Shown: positions 1 to 8,329 of the stretch, piece by piece
How positions within the stretch are numbered: position 1 is the stretch's first letter
How the letters are laid out: every line of letters starts with the position of its first letter
DNA from: Halomarinibacterium sp041392125
Lineage (GTDB): Bacteria; Bacteroidota; Bacteroidia; Flavobacteriales; Flavobacteriaceae
Assembly (NCBI GenBank): GCA_041392125.1
Contig: JAWKMR010000008.1
Coordinates: 62,001 to 126,000, forward strand
DNA: 64,000 nucleotides
Direction of reading: 5' to 3'
The notes under the pieces: model-generated
The model's input: only the letters and a program-made list of their open reading frames with translations
Told to the model about the DNA's origin: nothing
Database searches by the model: none
Position numbers and translations under genes: made by a program

Positions 1-2
1 AT

Positions 3-569
3 AATACTGCCGTGGGAAATTTTGCTTTTTCTTCGGGCAGTTCTTTTACAAACTCAACAGCACTAGGCTATAATGCTCAACCCAATGCCAGCAATACGGT
101 TAGAATTGGTGATGCTTCGGTTTCCACCATTGGAGGATTTGCCAACTGGACCAATGTTTCAGACGGAAGATTTAAAGATAAAGTACAGGAAAATGTTATA
201 GGGTTGGATTTTGTAATGAAATTACGTCCAGTAACTTATGTCTTGGATATGGATGCAATTACTACTTTTTATAAAATACCTGACGAACAGCGTATTAAAA
301 GTTCAGAAATGCTAAAAGCCAGCGAAGTTCAAATTGGGTTTATTGCTCAAGAAGTTGAAAAAGTTGCTCAATCATTACAATTCGACTTCCATGGGGTAGA
401 TCGTCCAGAAAATGATAACAATCATTATGGTCTTCGCTATTCAGAATTTGTTCCAGTTTTAGTAAAAGCTTTACAAGAACAACAAGAAGAAATAGACAGT
501 TTAAAAGAAGAAATTTCTCAACTAAAACAATTAGAAGCTCGTCTAAAACAATTGGAAATGAAACAATAA
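3..569 (+). CDS. S74 intramolecular-chaperone (endosialidase-type) surface protein, 5' truncated by window edge
   Basis: The frame is open to the left edge of the window, so only the C-terminal part of a longer protein is seen. The first residues (GNFAFSSGSSF, TALGYNA) resemble the short repeats of trimeric adhesin or tail-fibre head domains. Next comes a region with SDGRFKDKV, the hallmark start of Peptidase_S74, which helps a trimeric fibre fold and then cuts itself off. IGFIAQEVEKV and the YSEFVPVLVKALQEQ block are also typical of that family. The last 35 residues form a predicted coiled coil rich in Glu, Leu and Lys. The self-cleavage role is family knowledge. Whether this is a cell-surface adhesin or a phage-derived fibre cannot be decided without the upstream part. 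A hairpin terminator follows directly. Confidence 0.85.
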   Translation, partial: NTAVGNFAFSSGSSFTNSTALGYNAQPNASNTVRIGDASVSTIGGFANWTNVSDGRFKDKVQENVIGLDFVMKLRPVTYVLDMDAITTFYKIPDEQRIKSSEMLKASEVQIGFIAQEVEKVAQSLQFDFHGVDRPENDNNHYGLRYSEFVPVLVKALQEQQEEIDSLKEEISQLKQLEARLKQLEMKQ

Positions 570-603
570 TATTTTCGCTTATGCTATGCCCTTTTTAGCA
601 GAA

Positions 604-640
604 GGCTGTTTGTAATGAATTATTACGGCAGCCTTTTTTT
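604..640 (+). terminator. Intrinsic terminator after the S74 protein gene
   Basis: GGCTG (604-608) pairs with CAGCC (629-633), and an inner GTAAT (612-616) pairs with ATTAC (622-626). A run of seven T follows on the + strand. The T run touches the stop codon of the convergent corA gene. Confidence 0.8.
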
Positions 641-1718
641 ATAACCACTTTTTCTTTCTAAAGTAATACAACATTGCAATAAAAATCAAAATCATTATTC
701 CCCACAAGACATAATAACTGTATGTATAATGAAGCTCCGGCATGTGGTCAAAATTCATTCCATAGATGCCTGCTATAAAGGTTAAGGGAATAAAAATGGT
801 AGCAATGATGGTCAACACTTTCATAATGTTGTTCATCTTATTACTTACGGTGGTCATATACATATCCATAAGCCCCCAAACCATATCACGATAGATTTCA
901 ATATTTTCATTAATCTGTACAATATGGTCATACACATCTCTAAAATAATCGCGAGTGCGTTCCTCCATAATTGGATTTTCGGTTTTTTCTAAGCGCGAAA
1001 TCACTTCCCGAAGCGGAAATACACTTCGCCGTATTTTTAAAACTTCCCGCTTTAATAGCTGAATATCCTGAGGGGTAGATGCTGAAGGATTTTCAACAAA
1101 AACCTGCTCTTCCATGGCTTCAATTTTTTCTCCAAAATCTTCAACAATGGCAAAATAGTTATCCACAATAGTATCTATTAAGGCAAAACCTAAATAGTCT
1201 GCCCCATAATTACGAATTTTAGATTCAGGATTCGAAATTCGCATACGTACCGAGTCGAATATATCTTCTTCCGACTCCTGAAAGGTGAGCACATAATTTT
1301 TACCAATGACCAACGAAATATGCTCGACCGTAAATAATTCTTCTTTGTTAAAATATAGCATTTTCAATACCACAAAAAAGTATTCGGGATACTCATCTAC
1401 TTTAGGCCGGTGTTCGGTATTGAGAATGTCTTCCATCACCAAAGGATGCAAACCATAAAAGCTTCCAAGCTTCGCAATTTCTTCATTAAGGTTTAGTCCA
1501 TTTACATTAATCCAGGTAATTTGGTCGGTAGTTTTAAACTTAAAAGCGTCTTCAACGTTATTGGTTTTAATACATTCAAAAGAATCTTTGGAAAATTCGT
1601 GAATTTCAATATCGGTTTTATCCCGTTTTTTTAAACCCACATAACCATCGGTGCCCGGTGCTTTCCCAATGGTTTTGGCAATGCGCTTCTTTTTTTTCGA
1701 TTTATGTAGTTTCGCCAT
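639..1718 (-). CDS. corA: CorA family magnesium/cobalt transporter
   Basis: 359 residues. The N-terminal two thirds form the cytoplasmic alpha/beta funnel domain (MEDILNTEHRPKVDEY is the conserved segment before the long helix). The C-terminus carries the two membrane helices with the signature YGMNF between them and a basic tail FRKKKWL. The GMN motif defines the CorA selectivity filter; CorA acts as a homopentamer in the inner membrane and takes up Mg2+. I place the start at the ATG at 1716-1718 (MAKLHKSKKKKR). The upstream open frame would run into the divergent bacilliredoxin gene and lacks family similarity. It is a single gene, convergent with the S74 gene. Confidence 0.93.
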   Translation of the reverse strand: MAKLHKSKKKKRIAKTIGKAPGTDGYVGLKKRDKTDIEIHEFSKDSFECIKTNNVEDAFKFKTTDQITWINVNGLNLNEEIAKLGSFYGLHPLVMEDILNTEHRPKVDEYPEYFFVVLKMLYFNKEELFTVEHISLVIGKNYVLTFQESEEDIFDSVRMRISNPESKIRNYGADYLGFALIDTIVDNYFAIVEDFGEKIEAMEEQVFVENPSASTPQDIQLLKREVLKIRRSVFPLREVISRLEKTENPIMEERTRDYFRDVYDHIVQINENIEIYRDMVWGLMDMYMTTVSNKMNNIMKVLTIIATIFIPLTFIAGIYGMNFDHMPELHYTYSYYVLWGIMILIFIAMLYYFRKKKWL

Positions 1719-1766
1719 ATCGATTTTAAAGATACCAAAAAGGAGTAAACAATTTGTAAAGTCTTT

Positions 1767-1774
1767 TATTTTTG
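1767..1774 (+). promoter_or_regulatory. -7 box of the bacilliredoxin gene
   Basis: TATTTTTG matches the Bacteroidota consensus TAnnTTTG. The predicted transcript start near 1781 lies 21 bases before the ATG at 1802, which supports that start over the upstream in-frame codon at 1772. I see no convincing -33 element. Confidence 0.6.
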
Positions 1775-1801
1775 CACGACAGTATTCAAAATTTTTATAG
1801 C

Positions 1802-2194
1802 ATGGGATTATTTGATTTCTTCGGAAGAAAATCTGAAACAAGACCTAAGGAAGAAAAGGTACTGCCTTGGCTTAGGCTTACTAGAGTAGAACAATTAGAC
1901 GAAATAGCAGAAGCATCAAAAACAATTCCTGTGGTTATTTTTAAACATTCCACTACCTGTGGTATTAGCCGAATGGTGTTGCGTAATTTTGAAAATGACT
2001 ATGCTATTGAATCTGGTAAAATTAAATTATATTATTTGGATTTACATGCTTTTAGAGAAGTCTCCAACGAAGTTGGCTATAAATTTCAAGTTATTCACCA
2101 AAGTCCCCAGGTACTGGTTATTAAAAATGGAGTAGCGGTATATCACGCATCGCACCATAGTATTCACGCCACAGATTTAGAAAAATTTATTTAA
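1802..2194 (+). CDS. ytxJ: Monothiol bacilliredoxin, YtxJ family
   Basis: 130 residues with a thioredoxin-like fold. The active-site region reads KHSTTCGISR with a single Cys53, matching the YtxJ family (TCxIS), and IHQSPQVLVIKNG holds the conserved cis-Pro loop. YtxJ-type proteins are thought to remove bacillithiol from S-bacillithiolated proteins. Some Bacteroidota make bacillithiol, but its biosynthesis genes are not in this window. Residues 1-22 form a short lineage-specific extension (MGLFDFFGRK) before the domain. The gene stands alone, divergent from corA. The family assignment is firm; the physiological thiol is inferred. Confidence 0.88.
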   Translation: MGLFDFFGRKSETRPKEEKVLPWLRLTRVEQLDEIAEASKTIPVVIFKHSTTCGISRMVLRNFENDYAIESGKIKLYYLDLHAFREVSNEVGYKFQVIHQSPQVLVIKNGVAVYHASHHSIHATDLEKFI

Positions 2195-2217
2195 AAAAAA
2201 TCCCCCTTAAAAGGGGG
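2193..2217 (-). terminator. Intrinsic terminator with C5/G5 stem, minus strand
   Basis: CCCCCTT (2202-2208) pairs with AAGGGGG (2211-2217) around a two-base centre, so the real loop must open part of the stem. On the minus strand the hairpin is followed by eight T. It ends the lipoprotein gene at 2234-3400. A further GGGGG at 2223-2227 makes this a C5-G5-G5 element. Confidence 0.7.
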
Positions 2218-2233
2218 ACTTAGGGGGTTGTTT

Positions 2234-3400
2234 TTATCTAAAATGATTATTCCGAAGAATTTCTTTTAACCGGTCTTTTATTTCGGTACCGGCATCCAAA
2301 ACCATTTGCTGGTTCGATGGAAACGGAAAGAAATCGTTTCTAATAAAATCTAAATCTTCTTCGGTAAGCGCTCTTTCATCACCACGATAACGAGCAAAAA
2401 TATTTTCAAAAATAAACTCGGTTCCCAAGGGGTGACGATTGATAATTCGGTTTTTGTCTAAATCCAAATACACCGCATCGCCATTTACTTGCACCGCTTT
2501 GGTTTGTTCGGTATAGGTAACGGCAGCAGTAACCGTAATAAATTTATCTACTTTTATATCATTACCAAGGCTATCCTTCATCACATTTCCATAGCGATCT
2601 AACACATATTCCCAACCGTCCTTAATCACTTTTTTTCGTTGAAATTCTTTTTCTGAAATGCGTTCCGGCGAAATAAGAATATCTTTAAAATTTAAATCAA
2701 TACCAAAAGTATAATGAATTCCATTATCTCTTCGATTGTGGTATTCGGTCCAAAAATCATCCAATCCATAGGTGTTGAAATCCAATAGCTCTTGCTCCAA
2801 GCGGAATGGAATAATTTGTCCGCTATGGTTATTTAATTTGACAAAAACAAAATCGGTTCCTTTAAAGTGGGCATCCTTCAGCTTATTATCTAGTCCTAAA
2901 TAATCCGGTTGAAGGCTTTTAAGATCGCTAAAATAATTGAACGCTTTACGAGCATCGAGTACGGTATTTCGTTGTAAGTATTTAGCGCCCTCAGCAAAAA
3001 GATAATCGGCAAAATTCTTTTTGGAAGAAATAATTTCTTGGCTATAATCTTCCATTTCCACATTCAAATTTACTAATGAGATAAGCGGGCGGATAAGTTC
3101 TTGCCTTTTTCCTAAATCACAATACAGATAATAAATTTCGCGACTATTTGAAGGGCGATTTTCTTGCATTAAGAAATTAATTCGGCGTTTGTCCTCATTT
3201 ACCACTTGTGCAAATGCTTCCTCTAAAAAGGATGCATGTGCATCGCTGTTTTTTCCGTGAGGATCTTTTGAAAGCTTTTTTACGGCCAACTCAATCACTT
3301 GATCGTAATCGCCTTGGGCTAAAAATTTCTGATTTCGTTTCACACTATTACAACCTGTAAGTAATAGCGCTACTAATACTAAAGTAATGGTTGCTCTCAT
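2234..3400 (-). CDS. Lipoprotein of unknown function with helical repeat region
   Basis: 388 residues. The N-terminus MRATITLVLVALLLTGC is a type II signal peptide with lipobox Cys17, so the protein is probably an outer-membrane or periplasmic lipoprotein. Residues about 22-180 are alpha-helical and TPR-like (FLAQGDYDQVIELAVKKL, FAEGAKYLQRNTVLDARKAF). The C-terminal half is beta-rich and has no motif I recognise. It is a single gene, transcribed away from fahA, with its own terminator. I do not assign a function. Confidence 0.8.
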   Translation of the reverse strand: MRATITLVLVALLLTGCNSVKRNQKFLAQGDYDQVIELAVKKLSKDPHGKNSDAHASFLEEAFAQVVNEDKRRINFLMQENRPSNSREIYYLYCDLGKRQELIRPLISLVNLNVEMEDYSQEIISSKKNFADYLFAEGAKYLQRNTVLDARKAFNYFSDLKSLQPDYLGLDNKLKDAHFKGTDFVFVKLNNHSGQIIPFRLEQELLDFNTYGLDDFWTEYHNRRDNGIHYTFGIDLNFKDILISPERISEKEFQRKKVIKDGWEYVLDRYGNVMKDSLGNDIKVDKFITVTAAVTYTEQTKAVQVNGDAVYLDLDKNRIINRHPLGTEFIFENIFARYRGDERALTEEDLDFIRNDFFPFPSNQQMVLDAGTEIKDRLKEILRNNHFR

Positions 3401-3449
3401 AACAAAATAGTTTGGTTATTTTTTGGCTGAATACAAGTGTTGTGCCAAA

Positions 3450-4730
3450 CTAAAGTTTTCGCGCAGGAAGTACTTTCCCTTTACACTCTCCAAAACCAAT
3501 ACGAACCTGATCATTTTTACAATAACCACGCATAATTACGGTATCTCCATCATTAATGAATTTTCGCTCCGTACCATCATTCAACTTGAGGGGATTTTGG
3601 CCTTTCCAAGTAAGTTCGAGCATGGAGCCATAACTATCGGGAGTAGGACCGGAGATAGTACCACTACCCATCATGTCTCCACTCCGCACATTACAACCAT
3701 TAACAGTATGATGCGTTAATTGCTGCACCATAGACCAATACATATATTTAAAATTAGAACGACAAACTATATTTTCAGTTCCACCGGAAGGTTTAATGCT
3801 TGCTTCTAACTGAATGTCGTAATTCTTGTTTCCGCTTTGCTGTAAATAGGGAAGTGGTTTAGGGTTTTGCTCAGGTCCTTTTACGCGGAAGGCTTCCAAA
3901 GCATCTAAGGTAACAATCCAAGGCGAAATTGTAGAAGCAAAATTCTTTCCCAGGAAAGGTCCTAAGGGTACATATTCCCAAGCTTGTATATCGCGGGCAC
4001 TCCAATCGTTAAAAAGAACAAGTCCAAAAATATTTTCTTCAGCTTCGTCGATAGGAATTGGCTTGCCCAAATCATTTGAAGCAGTAGTAATAAAAGCCAT
4101 TTCCAATTCAAAATCTAATAATTTAGTGGCCCCAAATCCCGGTATTCCATCTTCTCCGGGAGAAGTTTGACCTACAGGTCTTCTAATGGGTGTCCCTGAA
4201 GGAACAATAGAGGAACTTCTTCCATGATAGCCAATGGGAACGTGCAGCCAGTTGGGCATTAACGCATTTTTGGGATCTCTAAAAATAGAACCCACATTGG
4301 TAGCGTGTTCCTTACTGGCATAGAAGTCGGTATAGTCACCCACGTCTACAGGTAATTGCATTTCAATTTCATCCAAATCGAAAAGCACCTTTTGTTTATG
4401 GTCTTCATTATCCCTCAATTTCGGGTTATCATGGGTAAATATTTTCGCAATTCGGTTACGCACCAATCGCCAGGTTTTTCTACCGTCTGCTATAAAATCA
4501 TTTAGACTATCCTGCAAAAAAATATCATCGGTTAATTCAATTCCGTCAAAATAGCCCAGCTGATGCAAAGCTCCTAAATCAATGGCGGTATCGCCAATTC
4601 GGGTGCCAATGGTAATAATATCGTCGCGTGTTAAAAACACACCAAAGGGTATATTTTGAATGGGAAAATCACTATTTGCCGGAACATCCAGCCACGTTTT
4701 TCTTGAAGGGTCGTTAGCAATGAGTGGCAT
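3450..4730 (-). CDS. fahA: Fumarylacetoacetase (tyrosine degradation)
   Basis: 426 residues, the usual bacterial length. It hydrolyses fumarylacetoacetate to fumarate and acetoacetate, the last step of tyrosine and phenylalanine breakdown. The metal and catalytic residues of the mouse enzyme are present at the same spacings: Asp135 (DFYAS), His142 (KEHATNVG), Glu208 and Glu210 (LDFELEMAF), Asp242 (FNDWSARDI) and Lys262 (LGKNF). The HGRSSS loop is intact. I start at the ATG at 4728-4730 (MPLIANDPSRKTW). The in-frame ATG at 4793 lies upstream of the -7 box at 4764-4771 and so would not be transcribed. A pterin-carbinolamine dehydratase, needed for phenylalanine hydroxylation, lies 41 kb away in this window. 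Confidence 0.95.
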   Translation of the reverse strand: MPLIANDPSRKTWLDVPANSDFPIQNIPFGVFLTRDDIITIGTRIGDTAIDLGALHQLGYFDGIELTDDIFLQDSLNDFIADGRKTWRLVRNRIAKIFTHDNPKLRDNEDHKQKVLFDLDEIEMQLPVDVGDYTDFYASKEHATNVGSIFRDPKNALMPNWLHVPIGYHGRSSSIVPSGTPIRRPVGQTSPGEDGIPGFGATKLLDFELEMAFITTASNDLGKPIPIDEAEENIFGLVLFNDWSARDIQAWEYVPLGPFLGKNFASTISPWIVTLDALEAFRVKGPEQNPKPLPYLQQSGNKNYDIQLEASIKPSGGTENIVCRSNFKYMYWSMVQQLTHHTVNGCNVRSGDMMGSGTISGPTPDSYGSMLELTWKGQNPLKLNDGTERKFINDGDTVIMRGYCKNDQVRIGFGECKGKVLPARKL

Positions 4731-4763
4731 AATTTGGGTTTTAATTGTTGGTAAAATGTTAAT

Positions 4764-4771
4764 CAAATATA
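4764..4771 (-). promoter_or_regulatory. -7 box of fahA
   Basis: Read on the minus strand it is TATATTTG, a perfect TAnnTTTG. The predicted start near 4757 is 27 bases before the fahA ATG. Confidence 0.6.
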
Positions 4772-4803
4772 TAATTTCTTCGCTAGTAACCATAAGCTTT
4801 TAC

Positions 4804-4811
4804 TATTTTTG
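4804..4811 (+). promoter_or_regulatory. -7 box of glyA
   Basis: TATTTTTG fits TAnnTTTG and is divergent from the fahA box 33 bases away. The predicted start near 4818 leaves a leader of about 18 bases before the ATG at 4836. Confidence 0.6.
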
Positions 4812-4835
4812 ATTTTAATTAACTTTTACTCAACA

Positions 4836-6113
4836 ATGATTGCTAGAGACGAACAAATCTTTGAATTAATAGCTGCCGAAAAAGAACGCCAATTAAATGG
4901 ACTGGAGCTTATTGCCTCCGAAAATTTTGTAAGCCCCCAAGTCATGGAAGCGGCGGGAAGCGTATTAACCAATAAATACGCCGAAGGCTATCCCGGTAAA
5001 CGCTATTATGGTGGTTGTGAAATAGTTGACGAAGTGGAACAAATTGCCATTGATAGGGCAAAGACACTTTTTGGGGCAGAATATGCCAACGTACAGCCCC
5101 ATAGCGGTTCTCAGGCAAATACTGCAGTTTTTGCTGCTTGCCTTCAACCCGGTGATACTTTTTTAGGGTTCGATCTATCTCACGGCGGGCATTTAACCCA
5201 CGGAAGTCCTGTTAATTTTTCAGGGAGGTTATATAAACCACTCTTTTATGGAGTAGATGAAAAGACAGGGCGTTTAGATTATGATGCAATTGAAACTATT
5301 GCAGTTAAAGAAAAACCTAAAATGATTATTGCCGGAGCTTCTGCCTATTCGCGAGAAATAGACTACAAGCGGTTTAGAGAAATTGCAGACAAAGTAGGGG
5401 CTATCTTAATGGCAGATATTGCCCACCCGGCAGGCCTTATTGCCAAAGGGATTATTAGCGACCCTATTCCACATTGCCATGTGGTTACCACCACCACCCA
5501 TAAAACCCTTCGTGGGCCTCGTGGAGGAATGATTTTAATGGGAAAGGATTTTGATAATCCTTTTGGAATTACTTTAAAAAATGGAACCCTTCGAAAAATG
5601 TCGTCTTTATTAGACAGTGCGATTTTTCCTGGCAATCAAGGTGGGCCGTTGGAACATATTATTGCAGCCAAAGCTATTGCTTTTGGAGAGGCTTTGACGG
5701 ACGATTTTTTGCATTATATGGTTCAAGTAAAAAAGAACGCTGAAGTCATGGCGAAAGCATTTGTTGATAAAGGTTATCATATTATTTCCGGTGGAACCGA
5801 TAATCATATGATGCTTATCGATCTTAGGAATAAAAATATCTCCGGAAAAGAAGCCGAAGAAGCTCTTGGGAAAGCTGATATTACGGTAAATAAAAACATG
5901 GTGCCTTTTGACGATAAATCGCCATTTATTACCAGTGGAATCCGTATTGGAACTGCTGCAGTAACTACACGTGGTTTGCTGGAAAACGATATGCTAGAAG
6001 TAGTAGATTTGATAGATGCTGTTATTTTGAATTTCCAAGATGAAGCAAAATTGGAAGCTATTGCAGAAAAGGTGAACGAAATGATGGAAGGGAGACCGCT
6101 GTTTAAAGCCTAA
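4836..6113 (+). CDS. glyA: Serine hydroxymethyltransferase
   Basis: 425 residues. A PLP enzyme that converts serine and tetrahydrofolate to glycine and 5,10-methylene-THF, the main source of one-carbon units. ELIASENFVS, the substrate/PLP loop PHSGSQAN and the PLP-binding Lys223 in TTTTHKTLRGPRGG are all present, and length is standard. I use the ATG at 4836; the longer frame starts at a TTG inside the promoter. A GNAT gene follows after 5 bases, so the two are probably one transcript ending at the hairpin at 6617-6645. Confidence 0.97.
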   Translation: MIARDEQIFELIAAEKERQLNGLELIASENFVSPQVMEAAGSVLTNKYAEGYPGKRYYGGCEIVDEVEQIAIDRAKTLFGAEYANVQPHSGSQANTAVFAACLQPGDTFLGFDLSHGGHLTHGSPVNFSGRLYKPLFYGVDEKTGRLDYDAIETIAVKEKPKMIIAGASAYSREIDYKRFREIADKVGAILMADIAHPAGLIAKGIISDPIPHCHVVTTTTHKTLRGPRGGMILMGKDFDNPFGITLKNGTLRKMSSLLDSAIFPGNQGGPLEHIIAAKAIAFGEALTDDFLHYMVQVKKNAEVMAKAFVDKGYHIISGGTDNHMMLIDLRNKNISGKEAEEALGKADITVNKNMVPFDDKSPFITSGIRIGTAAVTTRGLLENDMLEVVDLIDAVILNFQDEAKLEAIAEKVNEMMEGRPLFKA

Positions 6114-6118
6114 AATAA

Positions 6119-6628
6119 ATGTTTCAAACCCCTCGTCTTTACCTTCGGAAGATTTCGGTCTTAGACGCTCCTTTTATCTTTGAACTTCTAAACAGCAAGG
6201 AGTGGTTGAAGTATATTGGAGACAGAGGGATAGATTCTATAGAAAAAGCCGAAGCCTATATTGAAAAAAATTACCTGCCCATTTGTAAAAATGGTTTAGG
6301 TGTTTTTGTGGTCACTTTAAGTAGCAGCCATCTATCCATAGGAACTTGTGGTCTTTATCAACGGGATACGCTGGATCATCCGGATATCGGGTTTGCTTTT
6401 TTACCCGAATATATAGGAAAAGGCTACGGATTTGAGGCGGCTTCAGCAGTTGTAAAATATGCTTTGGAAAATTTAAAACTCGCTTCTCTTTATGGATTTA
6501 CACTACCAGAGAATATACCTTCTATTAAACTCCTGGAAAAATTGGGGTTGCAAAATAAAGGTAGTTTTAACCTGGAAGGGGATGAAGCAGAATTATTACT
6601 TTTTAAAATTATTAATAAAAAAGCCTGA
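6119..6628 (+). CDS. GNAT family N-acetyltransferase (RimJ/RimL-like)
   Basis: 169 residues. The start TPRLYLRKISVLDAPFIFELLNS and the acetyl-CoA-binding segment PEYIGKGYGFEAASAVVKYA place it in the RimJ/RimL-type GNAT group, which acetylates N-terminal amines or small amino compounds. NIPSIKLLEKLGLQ is the usual motif B region. It lies 5 bases after glyA and is likely cotranscribed. The substrate cannot be told from sequence. The stop codon lies inside the 5' arm of the terminator stem. Confidence 0.88.
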   Translation: MFQTPRLYLRKISVLDAPFIFELLNSKEWLKYIGDRGIDSIEKAEAYIEKNYLPICKNGLGVFVVTLSSSHLSIGTCGLYQRDTLDHPDIGFAFLPEYIGKGYGFEAASAVVKYALENLKLASLYGFTLPENIPSIKLLEKLGLQNKGSFNLEGDEAELLLFKIINKKA

Positions 6629-6645
6629 CAAAATCAGGCTTTTTT
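6617..6645. terminator. Bidirectional terminator between convergent genes
   Basis: AGCCTGA (6622-6628) pairs with TCAGGCT (6634-6640), flanked by an A run and a T run. It serves both the glyA-GNAT unit and the convergent lipoprotein gene. Confidence 0.85.
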
Positions 6646-6658
6646 ATGGTAACTATAA

Positions 6659-8200
6659 TTAATCTTCCTTTGGGAAAATGGTGGCTTCATAGGCCCCGGC
6701 ATCGGGAGCGGCTATACTTCTTTGAGTTCCATTTAAATCGACAAAAGGTAGAACACCCCCTAAACCTAAACTTTGAGCCCCGGAAGTTCCTTCTTCAATA
6801 TTCAAATTGTTTACTGTTACATCTTGAAAAACAGGATCAGCATTAAAAACGCAATTGGTATACAATGCTTGATTGTCAAAATTATAATTTGGTAGTCCAT
6901 CAAAGTCGCCTTGAGGGTCTTCAAAACGAAGCAAACTATTCGTAAAATTAAAATTGAAGGTTGCACTTTCATCTTCAATGAAAGCAATTTCACGTTGCTC
7001 ACTTCCGTAGATGATACAGTTGGTAAAGTTTGCTTCAACTAAATCTGCAACTAAAATTTCAGTATCACTTACAGGAAGTGAATTATCTAAGCTAAGTGTT
7101 GGAAAACTTCGGAAAGAATTGGTCCAATAATTTCCAAAAGTGCAATGATTAAACGTGTATCGTCCACCCAACTGAACTGCCAATGATGATTGTCCGCAAT
7201 TGGAAACAACCATATTCTCGCCAAGTACGTCTCCCGTCCTTGCCAACAATCCTACATTAGCACTGTTATAAATTTGAACGTTGGACAGTGTAAGTGTTCT
7301 ATCTCCATCGTTACTATCCATTAAAATACCAACCACATTGTTTTTAATAGTAGTATAACTAAATTCATTATCGGTACTGCCTGCGGTAAGCCATATAGTA
7401 CCCCATTGGCCGGGTACGTCGGAAAAATCAGGTTCTAGACGATCGCCTTCAAAAATAATTTCATTTTCTAAGGCCTCAGGATCAGAACTGGGTGCCCCAT
7501 TGGCTTTAATGGAAGCGGCATTGGCAACTAAAATACCACTCACTTCATGAAAGTGAATTCTTGCTCCGGGCTGAATAATTAATGTTTTCCCGGGTGCAAC
7601 GGCAGCGTAGCCATAAATAACATAAGGTTTTTCATTAGTGAAGGTAAGCTCAGGGTCGTCTAAAAAATATCCTTCAATAAGCACAGGCTCTTCTGCTGTA
7701 CCTAAGTTTAACGTTTCTGTAGTGCCATCCGGAAATCGTTCGGGGTATAAAAACACCGCATCTTGTATTAGGGTTACTAATTCTACCTTTTGTTCATTAC
7801 CCCCGCTGTCGAAAAGAATTTGATCGGTATATAAAAACTGGGTATTATTGGTTTGTGTGGTTACATCTACAGTAGTTTCAATAAAAATAAAAATACTATC
7901 CTTGGCCATAATTTGCACATCTTCAAATACTTTTCCGGGGATACCATCTACATTTAAGCGATAATTGGAAGCCTCTCCTTGTGCTAATCGAACGGAAGGA
8001 ATGTGGATGTCTTTATCACTTTTGTTATATACTTTAAGATTGTAGGTACTGGAGCCAATATTGGTAAAAACCGTATCGAGATACACAGTATCTTTGGAAA
8101 ATTGCAGATTTCCGGTACTAGGGCTGGTTTCAAAATCGTTACGGCAGGAACTCCACAATAACACAGAGGCAATCAGTGCCAATCCATATAGATATTTCAT
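6659..8200 (-). CDS. Lipoprotein with right-handed beta-helix (parallel beta-helix) region
   Basis: 513 residues. Lipobox VLLWSSC places the lipid on Cys19. Residues about 30-150 look like an immunoglobulin-like beta domain (DTVFTNIGSSTYNLKVYN). From about 200 onwards come short beta-rungs such as GILVANAASIKANG, NNVVGILMDSND and ANFTNCIIYGS, typical of pectate-lyase-type beta-helices. The C-terminus ends with DAGAYE, which I recall from choice-of-anchor/right-handed-helix proteins (PDxGAYE). Surface display is inferred. No catalytic residues are identifiable. It is separated from the next minus-strand gene upstream by the large inverted repeat at 8266-8329. Confidence 0.8.
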   Translation of the reverse strand: MKYLYGLALIASVLLWSSCRNDFETSPSTGNLQFSKDTVYLDTVFTNIGSSTYNLKVYNKSDKDIHIPSVRLAQGEASNYRLNVDGIPGKVFEDVQIMAKDSIFIFIETTVDVTTQTNNTQFLYTDQILFDSGGNEQKVELVTLIQDAVFLYPERFPDGTTETLNLGTAEEPVLIEGYFLDDPELTFTNEKPYVIYGYAAVAPGKTLIIQPGARIHFHEVSGILVANAASIKANGAPSSDPEALENEIIFEGDRLEPDFSDVPGQWGTIWLTAGSTDNEFSYTTIKNNVVGILMDSNDGDRTLTLSNVQIYNSANVGLLARTGDVLGENMVVSNCGQSSLAVQLGGRYTFNHCTFGNYWTNSFRSFPTLSLDNSLPVSDTEILVADLVEANFTNCIIYGSEQREIAFIEDESATFNFNFTNSLLRFEDPQGDFDGLPNYNFDNQALYTNCVFNADPVFQDVTVNNLNIEEGTSGAQSLGLGGVLPFVDLNGTQRSIAAPDAGAYEATIFPKED

Positions 8201-8265
8201 TCAGTTATTTTTTGGTAAAAATATAACTTTTTATGGAGCAACTTATTGTGATTTGCAAAAGAAAT

Positions 8266-8329
8266 AAGTAAGTGAGGCAGTGAAGGCTTCCCTCAAAACT
8301 TTTTTCACTGCCTCGTATCCAACTTACTT
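8266..8329 (-). repeat. Long imperfect inverted repeat, terminator-like
   Basis: A continuous 19-base arm (8266-8284) pairs with an 11-base segment (8304-8314) and, after a 7-base bulge, an 8-base segment (8322-8329). The stop codon of the gene at 8324 lies in the outer stem. On the minus strand the hairpin is followed by a T-rich stretch but not a pure T run. Confidence 0.7.

Noticed and set aside
1..569. Phage or prophage origin of the S74 protein
   Set aside because: No other phage genes lie nearby, and S74 domains are common in bacterial surface proteins. The missing 5' part prevents a decision.
4731..4793. N-terminal extension of fumarylacetoacetase
   Set aside because: It would start upstream of the fahA -7 box, and the extra residues have no counterpart in the family.
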